Origin: Hyphomicrobiales bacterium | GTDB lineage: Bacteria; Pseudomonadota; Alphaproteobacteria; Rhizobiales; Methylopilaceae | Reading direction: 5' to 3' | Assembly (NCBI GenBank): GCA_022842205.1 | Contig: JALHQA010000003.1 | Location: forward strand, 124,001-188,000 | Length of the DNA: 64,000 bases | Shown: piece by piece, positions 46,974 to 57,337 of the stretch | Position numbering within the stretch: position 1 is the stretch's first letter | How the letters are laid out: every line of letters starts with the position of its first letter | The notes under the pieces: model-generated | What the model saw: the letters and a program-made list of their open reading frames with translations, nothing else | Databases searched by the model: none | What the model was told of the DNA's origin: nothing | Program-made: the position numbers and the translations under genes

Positions 46974-49385
46974 CTAAGCCACCCGGGCGCGGTCCGCCGG
47001 TCCCTTGCGAAGGCGTTCGCCGACATCCCGCGCAGGCATCGGCCTGCCAAAGGCATAGCCCTGCCCGTAAGTGCAGCCGATGGCGCGCAGCACGCCCGTG
47101 AGCTCAATATCCTCAATGCCTTCGGCAATGACCGGCATGTTGAGCGTCCGCGCCAGCCCGACGATTGCGTTCACCAGCTTGCGGCTGTCTTCGCTGTTCA
47201 GCAGATCGGTGACGAAGGACCGGTCGATCTTGATTTTATCGAAGCGGAGTTCGTGCAGATTCTGCAGGCTGGAGTAGCCGGTGCCGAAATCGTCGAGCGC
47301 GATCTGCATGCCATGGCTGCGGAAGGCCTGCATGATGGCCTGCGCCGCCGGAAAGTCCTGGATCAGCGCATCTTCGGTAACCTCGATTTCGAGACGGCTC
47401 GGGGCTATGCCCCACTCCGTGGCAATGCTCGCCATCAGCCCCGGCAACATCGGATCGCTCAGTTGCTGCGGTGAGAGATTGATCGACAGGGTAATATCCT
47501 CCGGCCAGGACTTCGCATCGCGGCACGCTGCCGCGAGCAGAAGCCGGGTCATGGATTCCATCAGGCCGACGTCACTTGCGACTCCGATGAAGACATCCGG
47601 CGGCAATATTCCCTTCAACGGGTGATTCCAGCGCGCGAGAATTTCGAGACCCACGATCCGCCCGCTCTCCAGATCGACGATGGGTTGGTAATAGGGGATG
47701 ATCTCGCCATCCCTGATGCCCGTATGCAGTTCGGATTCCAGCGAAACCCGGCTCTGAAGTTCCGCATGCATGCTTTTTTCGAAGAAGCAGTAGCCACCGC
47801 GCTCATCGCGCTTGGCCCGGTACATCGCAAGATCCGCCGCACGCAGCAGATCGTCGGGAACTGACGCGTCCCGTACGGACAGAGCGAGACCGACGGTGCC
47901 CCCGATTTCGACATGCCCGCCTCTGATCGGGAACGGCGAGGCCATCGCGCGCAGAATATCCCTGGCCATTTGCCGCGGACGCCACTCTTCTCCCTGCAAG
48001 GCAACAACGATCGCAAACTCATCGCCACCAAGACGCGCCACGAGATCCTGCTCGCGTGCGATCAGCTTCAGCCGGCGTGCGGCTTCCTTCAGAACCAGGT
48101 CGCCTACAGGATGACCCATCAGGTCGTTCACCCGTTTGAACTTGTCGAGGTCCAGAACCATCAGCGCCACTTCTTCCGGCCTGGAGCCGGCGAAGACCTC
48201 GGCAAGGCGCGCATTGAGCAGGCGACGGTTGGCAAGCCCCGTCAGCTCATCAAGCCGCGCAAGTTCGGAAAGGCGCGCATTGGCCTCCGCCAGATGGCGG
48301 TTTTTCTCGACGATGAGCGCCTCGTTGCGTGAAACAAGATCGACCGCGGCGTTGAATGTCCTCGCCAGCTCGCTGAAATCGCGCGGCAGCGCCTCCGGAT
48401 CGACACGCGCCTCGCGATTGCCCACGCCATAGGCGAGCGCGGCATGGGTGAACGCGCGGATCGGCCGGACGACAATGCTTTCCGCCAGAACCCAGGCAAT
48501 CGCCATCAAAGCGATGAAAAGCAAAACATTCTTGCCGAACTCCTCGCGCATGGCGTCGTAGACCGGCTGCATCAGCTTGGCTTCCGGAAAGCCTATGATC
48601 GTTCGGGCCCGCGTCCCTGCCAGCGGCGCCGAGATGTAAAGACGATCAATGCCGTCCGGTCCCTCGCCGGCCACCACCTGCCCGTCCGTTTTCGCAAGCT
48701 CGGCGAAAAGCGGGTTCTCCGAGACGTTCTTGCCTTGGAGCGTGGATTTGTTATTGGCAGAAACAACCGTGTTGGAGCCGTCGACGAGCAGGACTGTCGT
48801 GTCTTCGCCGGCCAACTTCTCGCTGACTTCGTCCAGAAAGCTCAAATCAATCGTGAGAATAATGACGGATTCAATCTCACCTTCGGCGTCTATACGAGGC
48901 GCCGCGGCGATCACGATCGGCATGTTGTGCACGCGCCCGACCAGATAATCGCTCAGGACGAAATCTCGTGTCTTCAGCGCTTCCTGATAATAGGCGCGAT
49001 CCATCACGGTGGTGCCAGGTTTCAGAGGCCCCGTACTGCAGGCGAGACTCCCATTTCGGTCAGCGATCGAGATGGCCTTCAGCCATCTGGGAGCTGTCGA
49101 AATCTGCTTGAACCCCTCGCCGCAGATATCGAGGCTCGGGGCCAGCTTCGTGATGACGCCGAGCAGAAGACGTGCCGACTCCACAAACTCGGCCTGCTGA
49201 ACCGCCGCGTTCTGGGCAACCAGCACCATCCGGTGCTGGACCTCGCTGACGCGGCGGTCCCGCCGGTCCATGACGTCCAGATAGGAATCGAAGGCGAGCC
49301 CAGCCGCGGCCAGGCCAAGCAGGACAACAAGCCTGCGGCGCATGCCGGTCCGGAGAAGAGGGCGAAGGCGGTTGAGCAGCCCCAT
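46974..49385 (-). CDS. Membrane GGDEF-EAL protein with periplasmic Cache-type sensor
   Basis: 803-residue protein. A membrane segment near the N-terminus precedes a large periplasmic Cache-type domain, a second segment near residues 285-305 and a HAMP-like linker. The GGDEF domain has LARLGGDEFAIVV (near 450). The EAL domain opens GLEILARW, with EIL in place of EAL, then VTEDALI, ALDDFGTGYSSLQ and KIKIDRSFV. Most catalytic residues of both domains are present, so cyclic-di-GMP turnover is likely. The start is ATG at 49385; an ATT at 49406 is less likely. Confidence 0.9.
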   Translation of the reverse strand: MGLLNRLRPLLRTGMRRRLVVLLGLAAAGLAFDSYLDVMDRRDRRVSEVQHRMVLVAQNAAVQQAEFVESARLLLGVITKLAPSLDICGEGFKQISTAPRWLKAISIADRNGSLACSTGPLKPGTTVMDRAYYQEALKTRDFVLSDYLVGRVHNMPIVIAAAPRIDAEGEIESVIILTIDLSFLDEVSEKLAGEDTTVLLVDGSNTVVSANNKSTLQGKNVSENPLFAELAKTDGQVVAGEGPDGIDRLYISAPLAGTRARTIIGFPEAKLMQPVYDAMREEFGKNVLLFIALMAIAWVLAESIVVRPIRAFTHAALAYGVGNREARVDPEALPRDFSELARTFNAAVDLVSRNEALIVEKNRHLAEANARLSELARLDELTGLANRRLLNARLAEVFAGSRPEEVALMVLDLDKFKRVNDLMGHPVGDLVLKEAARRLKLIAREQDLVARLGGDEFAIVVALQGEEWRPRQMARDILRAMASPFPIRGGHVEIGGTVGLALSVRDASVPDDLLRAADLAMYRAKRDERGGYCFFEKSMHAELQSRVSLESELHTGIRDGEIIPYYQPIVDLESGRIVGLEILARWNHPLKGILPPDVFIGVASDVGLMESMTRLLLAAACRDAKSWPEDITLSINLSPQQLSDPMLPGLMASIATEWGIAPSRLEIEVTEDALIQDFPAAQAIMQAFRSHGMQIALDDFGTGYSSLQNLHELRFDKIKIDRSFVTDLLNSEDSRKLVNAIVGLARTLNMPVIAEGIEDIELTGVLRAIGCTYGQGYAFGRPMPARDVGERLRKGPADRARVA

Positions 49386-49484
49386 AACCCTAGGTTGGAC
49401 CCTCAATGGCTAACAGTGCCTTGAATTGCACCCGAAGTTTTTAGGATGGTTAGCACAAGTATACTTTGGGAAATTTCTCCCGCA

Positions 49485-49513
49485 TTGACCCGGGGCCGTC
49501 TCTCCTCTAGAAA
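49485..49513 (+). promoter_or_regulatory. Sigma-70 promoter for rpsD
   Basis: TTGACC (49485-49490), a 17-base spacer and TAGAAA (49508-49513) make a good vegetative promoter about 150 bases upstream of rpsD. The leader that follows contains short hairpins (GGGCGGTCTTCGCCC) and could mediate feedback by S4; that part is inference. Confidence 0.6.
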
Positions 49514-49659
49514 CCCGGCCGTGCGGGCCATTTCGGCCCGCGCTTTGTTTTGCACGCACCCGTGGCCTGGGCGGTCTTCGCCCAAGAGCCTGTCGGCCCC
49601 CGAGAGGGGGTGTCCAGGAAGGGCGCGTCTCCAACTCGCTTTCGAGAGGAACGCGGAAT

Positions 49660-50277
49660 ATGTCCAAGCGTCATGCTTCCAAGCACAAGATCGACCGCCG
49701 CCTTGGCGCCAATATTTTCGGCCGCCCCAAGAGCCCGGTTAACCGCCGCGAATACGGCCCCGGCCAGCACGGCCAGCGCCGCAAGGGCAAGATGTCGGAC
49801 TTCGGCACGCAGCTGCGTGCCAAGCAGCGTCTGAAGGCCTCCTACGGCGACATCACCGAAAAGCAGTTCAAGAGGATCTACACCGAAGCGTCGCGCATGA
49901 AGGGCGACACCTCGGCGAACCTGATCGGCCTGCTCGAGTCGCGCCTCGACGCGATCGTCTACCGCGCCAAGTTCGTTCCGACGATCTTCGCCGCCCGCCA
50001 GTTCATCAATCACGGCCACGTCAAGGTGAACGGCCGCCGCGTGAACATCGGCAGTGCGCGCATCAAGGTCGGCGATGTCATCGAGGTCAAGGAAGCCTCG
50101 AAGCAGATGGCGCTGGTTCTCGAAGCGGTCAGCCTCACGGAACGCGACGTGCCGGACTACATCGCGGCCGATCACTCCAAGATGACGGCGCAGCTCTCGC
50201 GCGTTCCGGGCCTCGGCGATGTGCCCTACCCGGTCCAGCAGGAACCGAACCTGGTCGTCGAGTACTATTCGCGCTGA
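49660..50277 (+). CDS. rpsD: 30S ribosomal protein S4
   Basis: 205-residue S4. It starts [20 protein letters not shown], lacks the zinc cysteines of the Bacillus-type C+ form and carries the S4 domain ([20 protein letters not shown] and [12 protein letters not shown]). It nucleates 30S assembly on 16S rRNA. The gene stands alone here, away from the alpha operon, as in other members of this class. Confidence 0.98.
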   Translation: MSKRHASKHKIDRRLGANIFGRPKSPVNRREYGPGQHGQRRKGKMSDFGTQLRAKQRLKASYGDITEKQFKRIYTEASRMKGDTSANLIGLLESRLDAIVYRAKFVPTIFAARQFINHGHVKVNGRRVNIGSARIKVGDVIEVKEASKQMALVLEAVSLTERDVPDYIAADHSKMTAQLSRVPGLGDVPYPVQQEPNLVVEYYSR

Positions 50278-50302
50278 TCAGCGCTATCATCTGCAGGAAT
50301 AC

Positions 50303-50329
50303 AAAAAGCCGCCCTCGGGGCGGCTTTTT
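50303..50329. terminator. Bidirectional terminator between rpsD and grxD
   Basis: AAAAAGCCGCCC (50303-50314) and GGGCGGCTTTTT (50318-50329) form a perfect stem with T runs on both strands. It ends rpsD and the convergent grxD operon. Confidence 0.92.
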
Positions 50330-50350
50330 CATTGAGACCGAAATGACCGG

Positions 50351-50683
50351 TCAGGAAGTCTGCTTGACCGGCAGTCCCTTCGACTGCAGCAGCTGCTGCA
50401 GCTCGCCGGCCTGGAACATCTCGCGGACGATATCGCAGCCGCCGACGAACTCGCCCTTTACATAGAGCTGCGGGATGGTCGGCCAGTTGGAAAATTCCTT
50501 GATGCCATCGCGCAGGCCGTCGCCTTCCAGCACGTTCACATCCTTATAGGGCGTGCCGAGATACTCCATGATCTGGACCACCTGGCCGGAGAATCCGCAC
50601 ATCGGGAACTGCCGGTTCCCTTTCATGAAAAGCACGACATCGTTGCTGTCGACGTCATTCTTGATCTGTTCGAGAACGTTCAT
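50351..50683 (-). CDS. grxD: Monothiol glutaredoxin (Grx4/GrxD)
   Basis: 110-residue monothiol glutaredoxin with the CGFS site (C29 in PMCGFSGQ), [20 protein letters not shown] and the glutathione-site GGCDIVREM. These hold a [2Fe-2S] cluster with BolA partners and act in iron-sulphur transfer. It is the last gene after bolA on the minus strand, the usual pairing. Confidence 0.95.
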   Translation of the reverse strand: MNVLEQIKNDVDSNDVVLFMKGNRQFPMCGFSGQVVQIMEYLGTPYKDVNVLEGDGLRDGIKEFSNWPTIPQLYVKGEFVGGCDIVREMFQAGELQQLLQSKGLPVKQTS

Positions 50684-50740
50684 TTTACCACCTGTCGGGC
50701 CGGTTCAAGGTCGGCCGGTTAGCGCAATATAGGCACGCTT

Positions 50741-50977
50741 TTACGGATTGGGAGCCGAGGTCTGCAACGCCAGCGCATGCAGCACGCCGCCCATCCGGCC
50801 CTGAAGGGCCGCATAGACCATCTGATGCTGCTGAACCCGGCTTTTGCCGCGGAATGCCTCGGACACAACAGTGGCGGCATAGTGGTCGCCGTCTCCGGCC
50901 AGGTCCTTGATGGTCACCTGGGCATCCGGGAAGGCATCCTTGATCATCTTTTCGATGTCGCTTGCTGCCATCGGCAT
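50741..50977 (-). CDS. bolA: BolA-family protein
   Basis: 78-residue BolA/IbaG protein with the fold's HYAATVVSEAFRGKSRVQQHQMVY stretch (His and its neighbours are the cluster ligands with Grx4). It begins two bases after the purL stop and is followed by grxD, an arrangement widely kept in Alphaproteobacteria. The start may be the first or third codon. Confidence 0.92.
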   Translation of the reverse strand: MPMAASDIEKMIKDAFPDAQVTIKDLAGDGDHYAATVVSEAFRGKSRVQQHQMVYAALQGRMGGVLHALALQTSAPNP

Positions 50978-50979
50978 GG

Positions 50980-53190
50980 TCAGTTCCCCGCACCGGCCAT
51001 ATAGGCCGGGAACCAGCCCTCATGGGCTTCGCGCAATTCGGCGATGGATATGGACTGGCCGCCCGGCAGCGTCAACGCACTGCCCCCCGTCTTGCCGATC
51101 CTTTGCGCCGGAACGCCGGCGGCCTTCGCGTCCGCGAGCACGCCTTCGGCATCCTTCGTGGCGATCACATACCTCGCCTGGTCTTCGCCGAACAATGCCG
51201 CATGGGCCGGAATGCCCTCCGGCAGCACATCGATCGTCGCGCCAGTATTTCCGGCCATCGCCATTTCGGCAAGCGCCGCGCCCAGCCCGCCGTCCGACAG
51301 GTCATGCACCGCGCTGACGCGCTCCTGTTTGATGAGCGTACGGACAAAATCGCCGTTGCGCCTTTCCACGGCGAGATCGACCGGCGGCGGAGCGCCGTCT
51401 TCCCGGTTCTCGATCAGCCACAGATAGACGGACGAACCGAGCCACCCCGCCGTCTCGCCGACGAGGACGATCTCCTCGCCCTCGTCCTTGAACGCCAGCG
51501 TTGCGGTCTTTGCGACGTCCTCGACGACGCCCACGCCGCCGATCGTCGGCGTCGGCAGAATGCCGCGACCCTGCGTCTCGTTGTAGAGCGACACATTGCC
51601 GGACACGACGGGGAATTCGAGCGCCGAACAGGCCGCGCCGATGCCCTTCAGGCAGCCGACGAGCTGGCCCATGATTTCCGGGCGCTCCGGATTGCCGAAG
51701 TTCAAATTGTCCGTAATGGCGAGCGGCCTGCCGCCGACAGCCGTGATGTTGCGCCAGGCTTCCGCCACCGCCTGCTTGCCGCCTTCGAACGGATCGGCCT
51801 CGCAGTAGCGCGGGGTCACGTCGCAGGTCAGGGCCAGGCCCTTCGGACCATCATCGATCCGCACGACCGCGGCATCGCCGCCGGGGCGCTGCACGGTGTT
51901 GCCGAGGATCAGGTGGTCGTATTGTTCATACACCCAGCGCTTCGACGACAGTTCGGGCGAGCTGATCAGGGTCTTCAGCGCGCCGGTCAGCGAGGTCGGA
52001 GCCTTCACGCTGTCGGCCACAAGCACCGGACGTTTCGGCGTTTCGACCCACGGCCGGTCATATAGCGGCGCCTCGTCGCCAAGCTCCTTGATCGGCAGGT
52101 CGGCCCATTCCTTGCCCTGATGCCAGACGCGGAATCTGAGATCGTCGGTCGTATGGCCGACGACAGCGAAATCAAGCCCCCATTTTGTAAATACAGCCTT
52201 GGCAATCTCTTCCTTCGCGGGGTCGAGCACCATGAGCATGCGCTCCTGGCTTTCGGACAGCATCATCTCATAGGCGGTCATGCCGGATTCACGCGTCGGT
52301 ACGCTGTCGAGATCGAGCTTGACGCCGAGATTGCCCTTGGCCCCCATCTCGACGGACGACGAGGTCAGCCCCGCCGCTCCCATATCCTGAATGGCGATCA
52401 CGGATCCGGTCTGCATGAGTTCGAGGGTCGCCTCGAGCAGAAGCTTTTCCGCGAACGGATCGCCGACCTGCACCGTCGGCCGCTTCTCATCCGATGCTTC
52501 GTCGAATTCCGCCGACGCCATCGTGGCGCCGTGGATACCGTCGCGCCCGGTCTTGGAGCCGAGATAGACGATCGGATTTCCGACGCCGGTCGCCTTTGCG
52601 TAGAAGATCTGGTCGGATCGGCAGATGCCGACCGCCATCGCATTGACGAGGATGTTGCCGTCATAGCGCGTGTGGAAACCCACCTGCCCGCCAACCGTCG
52701 GCACGCCGAAGGCATTGCCGTAACCGCCAATGCCGGAAACGACGCCCGAGATCAGATGCCGCGTCTTGGGGTGTTGCGGATCCCCGAACCGCAGGGCGTT
52801 GAGCGCCGCGATCGGCCGCGCGCCCATCGTAAAGACATCGCGCAGAATGCCGCCCACGCCCGTCGCCGCGCCCTGATAAGGCTCGATGAAGCTCGGATGG
52901 TTGTGACTCTCCATCTTGAAGACAACCGCCATGCCGTCGCCGACATCGATGACGCCGGCGTTCTCGCCCGGGCCCTGGATGACCCACGGCGCCTTGGTCG
53001 GAAGACCTCTCAGATGGAGCCGGGACGATTTGTACGAGCAGTGCTCATTCCACATCGCCGAGAAGATGCCGAGCTCGGTGAGCGTCGGTTCACGGCCGAT
53101 GAGTTCGAGAATGCGCTGGTATTCGTCCGGCTTGAGCCCGTGCTGGGCTACGAGTTCAGGCGTGATCGCAGGGGCGGAAGCCGCCATCAT
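50980..53190 (-). CDS. purL: Phosphoribosylformylglycinamidine synthase subunit PurL
   Basis: 736-residue small-type PurL that works with PurQ and PurS to make FGAM in purine synthesis. It has two ATPase-fold repeats: [21 protein letters not shown] near residue 100, later [13 protein letters not shown] and [16 protein letters not shown]. The start at 53190 (ATG ATG) fits the family length; the frame is open upstream to 53391 without conserved residues. Confidence 0.96.
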   Translation of the reverse strand: MMAASAPAITPELVAQHGLKPDEYQRILELIGREPTLTELGIFSAMWNEHCSYKSSRLHLRGLPTKAPWVIQGPGENAGVIDVGDGMAVVFKMESHNHPSFIEPYQGAATGVGGILRDVFTMGARPIAALNALRFGDPQHPKTRHLISGVVSGIGGYGNAFGVPTVGGQVGFHTRYDGNILVNAMAVGICRSDQIFYAKATGVGNPIVYLGSKTGRDGIHGATMASAEFDEASDEKRPTVQVGDPFAEKLLLEATLELMQTGSVIAIQDMGAAGLTSSSVEMGAKGNLGVKLDLDSVPTRESGMTAYEMMLSESQERMLMVLDPAKEEIAKAVFTKWGLDFAVVGHTTDDLRFRVWHQGKEWADLPIKELGDEAPLYDRPWVETPKRPVLVADSVKAPTSLTGALKTLISSPELSSKRWVYEQYDHLILGNTVQRPGGDAAVVRIDDGPKGLALTCDVTPRYCEADPFEGGKQAVAEAWRNITAVGGRPLAITDNLNFGNPERPEIMGQLVGCLKGIGAACSALEFPVVSGNVSLYNETQGRGILPTPTIGGVGVVEDVAKTATLAFKDEGEEIVLVGETAGWLGSSVYLWLIENREDGAPPPVDLAVERRNGDFVRTLIKQERVSAVHDLSDGGLGAALAEMAMAGNTGATIDVLPEGIPAHAALFGEDQARYVIATKDAEGVLADAKAAGVPAQRIGKTGGSALTLPGGQSISIAELREAHEGWFPAYMAGAGN

Positions 53191-53499
53191 TTCGCTCGGG
53201 AAGTCCGCGTGAAGGATAGGTTTTGGATAGCGGCTCGGTCCGCCGGGCGCAAATGCTTTCCGCACCGCGCCCCAGCCGCCCCCAATAAGAGCCATCCGGC
53301 TCTCCGCAAAACGCATTCGGTGACTGAAAAGCAGGCAAAACTGCCTAAAACCCAATCTAGTTTTGGTTATCGGAAAGTAAATCTTCATCAAACTACTGAT
53401 TCAAATGCCGATATTTCAAATTTTAGGCGATTGAGTAAGTAATTTTCGCCGTTCTGGTAATAGGTTGCCCCTCGAATTTCATTTGGGGAAGTACCTTCC
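53191..53499. other. Divergent intergenic region between purL and the vWA gene
   Basis: 309 bases, partly AT-rich (53330-53460) relative to the rest of the window. It probably holds the promoters of both divergent genes. I see no clear -35/-10 pair, RNA gene or operator that I can support; the open frames here look like shadows. Confidence 0.5.
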
Positions 53500-54792
53500 A
53501 TGCCTCGGAAATCGCTCTGGAAATGCCAATCCGGCAATTTTGGCATCATGTTCGCCTTCGCCGTCCTGCCGATCCTGGCGGGGGTCGGACTCGCTGTCGA
53601 TTATGCGCGGGCGGAATCAGCACGCGGACGGCTTACCTCGTCGGTCGATGCGACGGCTCTCGCCCTCGCCCACGCCAGCGTTAACCTCACTCAGGCGGAG
53701 ATGCAGGCCAGGGCGCGCCAGCTGTTCGACGGCAATTTCGCGGGCGAGCCCGGAACGCTTGTCGGCGACATCGATATTGAGCGCAGCGCCGCGGAACTGA
53801 CGGTCGGGGCATCCGCTCAGGTGCAGACGACGTTTCTGAAGCTGTTCAACGTCGCCACGCTCGACGTGACCAGCCAAAGCAAGGTGACGTGGGGCGGCCG
53901 CGCCAGCAAGGTCGAGATCGTTCTCGCGCTGGACAACACAGGCTCGATGAAAGGCGACAAGCTCGATGAGCTGAAGACCGCCGCCAAGGAGTTGATCGAC
54001 TCGCTTGAGACCGTCGCCAGCACGCCCGGCGCGGTGAAGATCGGCCTTGTACCCTTCGCCACCACGGTCCGCGTCAACCCGAGCGACAGCGATTACAAGA
54101 CGGCACCGTGGATCCGCTTCGACGACGTCACCGAATGGTACCGGAACCGCAATGGCGACTGGCGCCAGCGCACCCGCTCGTTCAGCACGAGCGACTGGGA
54201 GGGCTGCATCCAGGACCGCGACCAGTCGAACGACGTGACGGACATTCTCTCCGGCAAGACCGTCGGCTACGAGACCGACAAGGGCAACACGCTCTACCCG
54301 GCCATCGAAGGCTGCCCGTCGCAGGAGCGCAATCTCCAGACCATCCAGCCGCTCACAACGGATTTGGGCATGCTGAAGGACAAAATCGAGGACATGACAG
54401 CGGCCGGCAACACCAACGTGACCATTGGCATTTCGTGGGGACTGGCCATGCTCTCGAACGCCGCGCCGTTTACCGAGGGGGCGGCAGCGGATGACAGTGA
54501 AGTCGCGAAGTACCTCATCGTCCTCACGGACGGCGAGAACACCCAGAACCGCTTTTCGAGCAACACGAATGCCATCGACGCGCGCACCAAACTTGCCTGC
54601 AAATCCGCGCGCGACGCCGGTACCGTCTTTACGATCCGCGTGATCGACGGCGACAAGACGCTGCTTGAGGACTGCGCCAGCAAGGACAACAACGGCGAGC
54701 CCCGGTTCCACGATGTGCAGTCGGCGGACGAACTGCCCCAGGTGTTCCGTTCGATTGCCAACGAGATCGCGAACCTGCGTATCGCCAGCTGA
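53500..54792 (+). CDS. TadG-like pilus-assembly protein with von Willebrand factor A domain
   Basis: 430-residue protein. The N-terminus has a TadE/TadG-type segment (GNFGIMFAFAVLPILAGVGLAVDYARA), the hallmark of pseudopilin-like anchoring. The vWA domain has the metal site DNTGSM (near 150), a long insert with cysteines (DWEGCIQDRD, PAIEGCPSQE) and the late VLTDGENTQNR. It probably sits in the envelope. A tad pilus locus is not present here, so it is an orphan. Confidence 0.87.
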   Translation: MPRKSLWKCQSGNFGIMFAFAVLPILAGVGLAVDYARAESARGRLTSSVDATALALAHASVNLTQAEMQARARQLFDGNFAGEPGTLVGDIDIERSAAELTVGASAQVQTTFLKLFNVATLDVTSQSKVTWGGRASKVEIVLALDNTGSMKGDKLDELKTAAKELIDSLETVASTPGAVKIGLVPFATTVRVNPSDSDYKTAPWIRFDDVTEWYRNRNGDWRQRTRSFSTSDWEGCIQDRDQSNDVTDILSGKTVGYETDKGNTLYPAIEGCPSQERNLQTIQPLTTDLGMLKDKIEDMTAAGNTNVTIGISWGLAMLSNAAPFTEGAAADDSEVAKYLIVLTDGENTQNRFSSNTNAIDARTKLACKSARDAGTVFTIRVIDGDKTLLEDCASKDNNGEPRFHDVQSADELPQVFRSIANEIANLRIAS

Positions 54793-54807
54793 TCGATGCC
54801 CGAAAAC

Positions 54808-54837
54808 AAAAAGCCCCGCTTCGGCGGGGCTTTTTTT
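54808..54837. terminator. Bidirectional terminator with TTCG loop between the vWA gene and purQ
   Basis: AAAAAGCCCCGC and GCGGGGC with a TTCG tetraloop, then seven T. It ends the vWA gene and, on the other strand, purQ. Confidence 0.92.
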
Positions 54838-54838
54838 G

Positions 54839-55528
54839 TCAGGCGGCCTTCTGGCCGAGACTTTCGAACAGCCCGGCGCCGTCGGTCCCGCCGACAAGCG
54901 GATCGATTAGATTTTCGGGATGAGGCATCATGCCGAGCACGTTGAACTTCTCGGAATAGATGCCGGCGATCGCGTTCACCGAACCGTTCGGACTGTTCTT
55001 CTCGACATTGCCAGCCGCATCGCAATAGCGGAAAGCGACACGCCCTTCGCCCTCGATCCTCTTTAATGTATCGGCATCGGCCAGATAATTGCCGTCGCCA
55101 TGCGCGACCGCAACCTCGATCACCTGATGCTTCTCGTACAGACGCGTGAACGCCGTGTCGTTGCGTTCGACCTTGAGGTGCTGCGCGCGGCACACGAATT
55201 TGAGATGCGAGTTGCGCAGGAGAACGCCCGGCAAAAGCCCGCTCTCGACAAGAATTTGAAAGCCGTTGCAGATGCCGAGCACAAGCCCGCCCTTTGCCGC
55301 GTGCGCCCTCACCGCGTCCATCACCGGCGAACGCGCCGCGATTGCGCCGCAGCGCAGATAGTCGCCGTAGGAAAACCCGCCAGGCAGCAGAACGAGGTCC
55401 GTGCCGGACGGCAATTCCGTTTCGCCGTGCCAGACGATCTTCACGTCACTGCGCGTGACATCTTTCAGCGCGCGCGCTGCATCGCGCTCGCGGTTCGAGC
55501 CGGGGAAGAGAATGACGGCGGACTTCAA
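54839..55528 (-). CDS. purQ: Phosphoribosylformylglycinamidine synthase subunit PurQ
   Basis: 229-residue glutamine amidotransferase subunit. The nucleophile cysteine is in [10 protein letters not shown] and the His/Glu pair in GMMPHPENL. It hydrolyses glutamine to supply ammonia to PurL. The start is TTG at 55528, overlapping the purS stop (TTGA), with GGAGA upstream. The frame continues to 55831 but without conservation. Confidence 0.95.
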   Translation of the reverse strand: MKSAVILFPGSNRERDAARALKDVTRSDVKIVWHGETELPSGTDLVLLPGGFSYGDYLRCGAIAARSPVMDAVRAHAAKGGLVLGICNGFQILVESGLLPGVLLRNSHLKFVCRAQHLKVERNDTAFTRLYEKHQVIEVAVAHGDGNYLADADTLKRIEGEGRVAFRYCDAAGNVEKNSPNGSVNAIAGIYSEKFNVLGMMPHPENLIDPLVGGTDGAGLFESLGQKAA

Positions 55529-55767
55529 CCCGCGATCTCCACGCGATAGCTTTCGATCACAGTATTGGCGAGCAGCTTTTCGCACATCTGCCTGATCTCG
55601 GCTTCGGCCTTCGCCTTGTCGCTGCCCGCGACTTCGAGATCGAACACCTTGCCCTGCCGCACGCTCTCCACGCCGCCGAAGCCGAGCGATTTCAGCGCGC
55701 CTTCGATGGCCTTGCCTTGGGGATCGAGTACGGACGTTTTCAGGGTGACGGTTACGCGCGCTTTCAT
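55525..55767 (-). CDS. purS: Phosphoribosylformylglycinamidine synthase subunit PurS
   Basis: 80-residue PurS, the small bridging subunit between PurQ and PurL. It has [21 protein letters not shown] and the end [17 protein letters not shown]. The start is ATG at 55767. It is coupled to purQ by an overlap. Confidence 0.95.
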   Translation of the reverse strand: MKARVTVTLKTSVLDPQGKAIEGALKSLGFGGVESVRQGKVFDLEVAGSDKAKAEAEIRQMCEKLLANTVIESYRVEIAG

Positions 55768-55778
55768 CGGTCTCCTCG

Positions 55779-55919
55779 TTCCCCGGACCGCGTGCGCGCA
55801 GCGCAGCGCGTGATCCGGGGTCCAGCATCAAGTGCGGCGAAGCCGCTCAATAGTGTACTTTGCTCTTCGCCCCTGGTTCCCGGATCGGCGCTCGGCTTCG
55901 CCTCGCTGGTCCGGGAAAC
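55779..55919. repeat. Palindromic rhizobial-type repeats between purS and purC
   Basis: Two imperfect palindromes. In the first CCCCGGA (55781-55787) pairs with TCCGGGG (55814-55820) around a CG-rich loop. In the second TTCCCGGA (55877-55884) pairs with TCCGGGAA (55910-55917) around GGCTTCGCC-like sequence. Such CCCGGA palindromes are spread widely in rhizobial genomes. They occupy most of the gap. Confidence 0.65.
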
Positions 55920-55922
55920 CTG

Positions 55923-56693
55923 TCAGCCCTTCACCAGAGTCGGCCCGGGTTTCGCAGCCGGATTATCGCTTTCGGTCAGGATGCCAAGCCGCTTTGCGAC
56001 TTCGCTGTACGCCTCGACCAGCCCGCCGAGATCGCGGCGGAAACGGTCCTTGTCCATTTTTTCGTTCGTCTTCATGTCCCACAGGCGGCAGGAATCCGGG
56101 CTGATCTCATCGGCAACGACAATACGCACCATGTCGTTTTCCCAGAGCCGGCCGCATTCCATCTTGAAGTCGACAAGACGTATGCCGGCGCCAAGGAACA
56201 GTCCGGACAGGAAATCGTTTACGCGGATCGCGAGCGACATGATGTCGTCGATCTCCTGCGGCGCGGCCCAGCCGAACGCGGTGATGTGCTCTTCGGAGAC
56301 CATAGGGTCTCCGAGCGCATCGTTCTTGTAATAGAACTCAATGATCGAGCGCGGCAGCTGCGTGCCTTCCTCGATGCCAAGGCGCGTCGACAGCGAGCCG
56401 GCGGCGACATTGCGGACAACGACTTCGAGCGGAATGATCTCGACTTCACGGATCAGCTGCTCGCGCATGTTGAGGCGGCGCAGGAAATGCGTCGGCACGC
56501 CGATGTCGTTCAGATTCTGGAAGATGTATTCTGAGATGCGGTTATTCAGCACGCCCTTGCCGTCGATGATCTCGTGTTTCTTGGCGTTGAAGGCGGTCGC
56601 ATCGTCCTTGAAATGCTGGACAAGCGTTCCTGGCTCGGGACCCTCATAGAGGATCTTCGCCTTGCCCTCGTAAATTCGGCGGCGGCGGTTCAT
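55923..56693 (-). CDS. purC: SAICAR synthetase PurC
   Basis: 256-residue enzyme that joins CAIR and aspartate in purine synthesis. It begins [18 protein letters not shown], with [14 protein letters not shown] and [10 protein letters not shown] and [16 protein letters not shown]. The start at 56693 is the conserved one; the frame is open to 57167 but is not conserved. It lies upstream of purS on the same strand, beyond the palindromic repeats. Confidence 0.96.
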   Translation of the reverse strand: MNRRRRIYEGKAKILYEGPEPGTLVQHFKDDATAFNAKKHEIIDGKGVLNNRISEYIFQNLNDIGVPTHFLRRLNMREQLIREVEIIPLEVVVRNVAAGSLSTRLGIEEGTQLPRSIIEFYYKNDALGDPMVSEEHITAFGWAAPQEIDDIMSLAIRVNDFLSGLFLGAGIRLVDFKMECGRLWENDMVRIVVADEISPDSCRLWDMKTNEKMDKDRFRRDLGGLVEAYSEVAKRLGILTESDNPAAKPGPTLVKG

Positions 56694-56897
56694 GAGATGT
56701 CTTACCGTTCTTGAGAATCCATTGGCGGGCGCGGCCGAATCGAACTTTGCGGCTGCTGCATCCCGCGCGCGGGTGGAACCTATAGCATGCGCCTGCCGGT
56801 TACAACGCGGCGAAGGGCCTGTTCCCGGAGCCGTTGATTTGCTGCCCGGCGGGGAATATCTGATGGACCTAGTGGACTGATCCTTGGGAGGAAATGG

Positions 56898-57212
56898 ATG
56901 ACGACCTTCGACGACCGCGAGGCCGCCTTCGAGCGCAAATTCGTTCTCGACGAGGATCAGAAGTTCCGGGCCATGGCCCGGCGCAACCGCATGCTGGGCC
57001 TCTGGGCGGCAGACAAGCTGGGTAAGGTCGGCGAGGAAGCCGACGCCTACGCCAAGGCCGTGGTCCATGCCGATTTCGCCGAAGCCGGCGAAGACGATGT
57101 CTTCAGGAAGCTCCGGGACGATCTCGACCCGTCGGTGACCGACGAGGACATCCGCCGCGCCATGCAAGATCTCCTCGACAAGGCCGCGGCCGAGGTCAAA
57201 GCCGGGTCCTGA
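56898..57212 (+). CDS. DUF1476 protein, F1-ATPase zeta-subunit-like inhibitor
   Basis: 104-residue DUF1476 protein, an alphaproteobacterial family whose Paracoccus member is the F1-ATPase inhibitory zeta subunit. It begins [23 protein letters not shown]. The N-terminal inhibitory segment (about 1-20) matches, and the middle is helical ([21 protein letters not shown]). It is divergent from purC, as in many members of this class. Confidence 0.9.
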   Translation: MTTFDDREAAFERKFVLDEDQKFRAMARRNRMLGLWAADKLGKVGEEADAYAKAVVHADFAEAGEDDVFRKLRDDLDPSVTDEDIRRAMQDLLDKAAAEVKAGS

Positions 57213-57254
57213 CCCGGCGAGAATCGAGCGATTTCAAGGCATTTTTACGGACGG

Positions 57255-57280
57255 GGAACTCCTACCCCCGGCCTCACGTT
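57255..57280 (+). promoter_or_regulatory. EcfG-type promoter upstream of the first SH3b gene
   Basis: GGAAC (57255-57259), a 17-base spacer and CGTT (57277-57280), an exact match to the general-stress consensus. It lies 58 bases before the start codon of the SH3b gene. This points to control by EcfG/PhyR. Confidence 0.65.
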
Positions 57281-57337
57281 GGGACTGGAGTGTCGGCTAT
57301 CGCCCGCACGCCATAATCCAACCTGGAGGCACCCAAG

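Noticed and set aside
52120-53442. Plus-strand ORF opposite purL
   Set aside because: Shadow of purL with no conserved motif.
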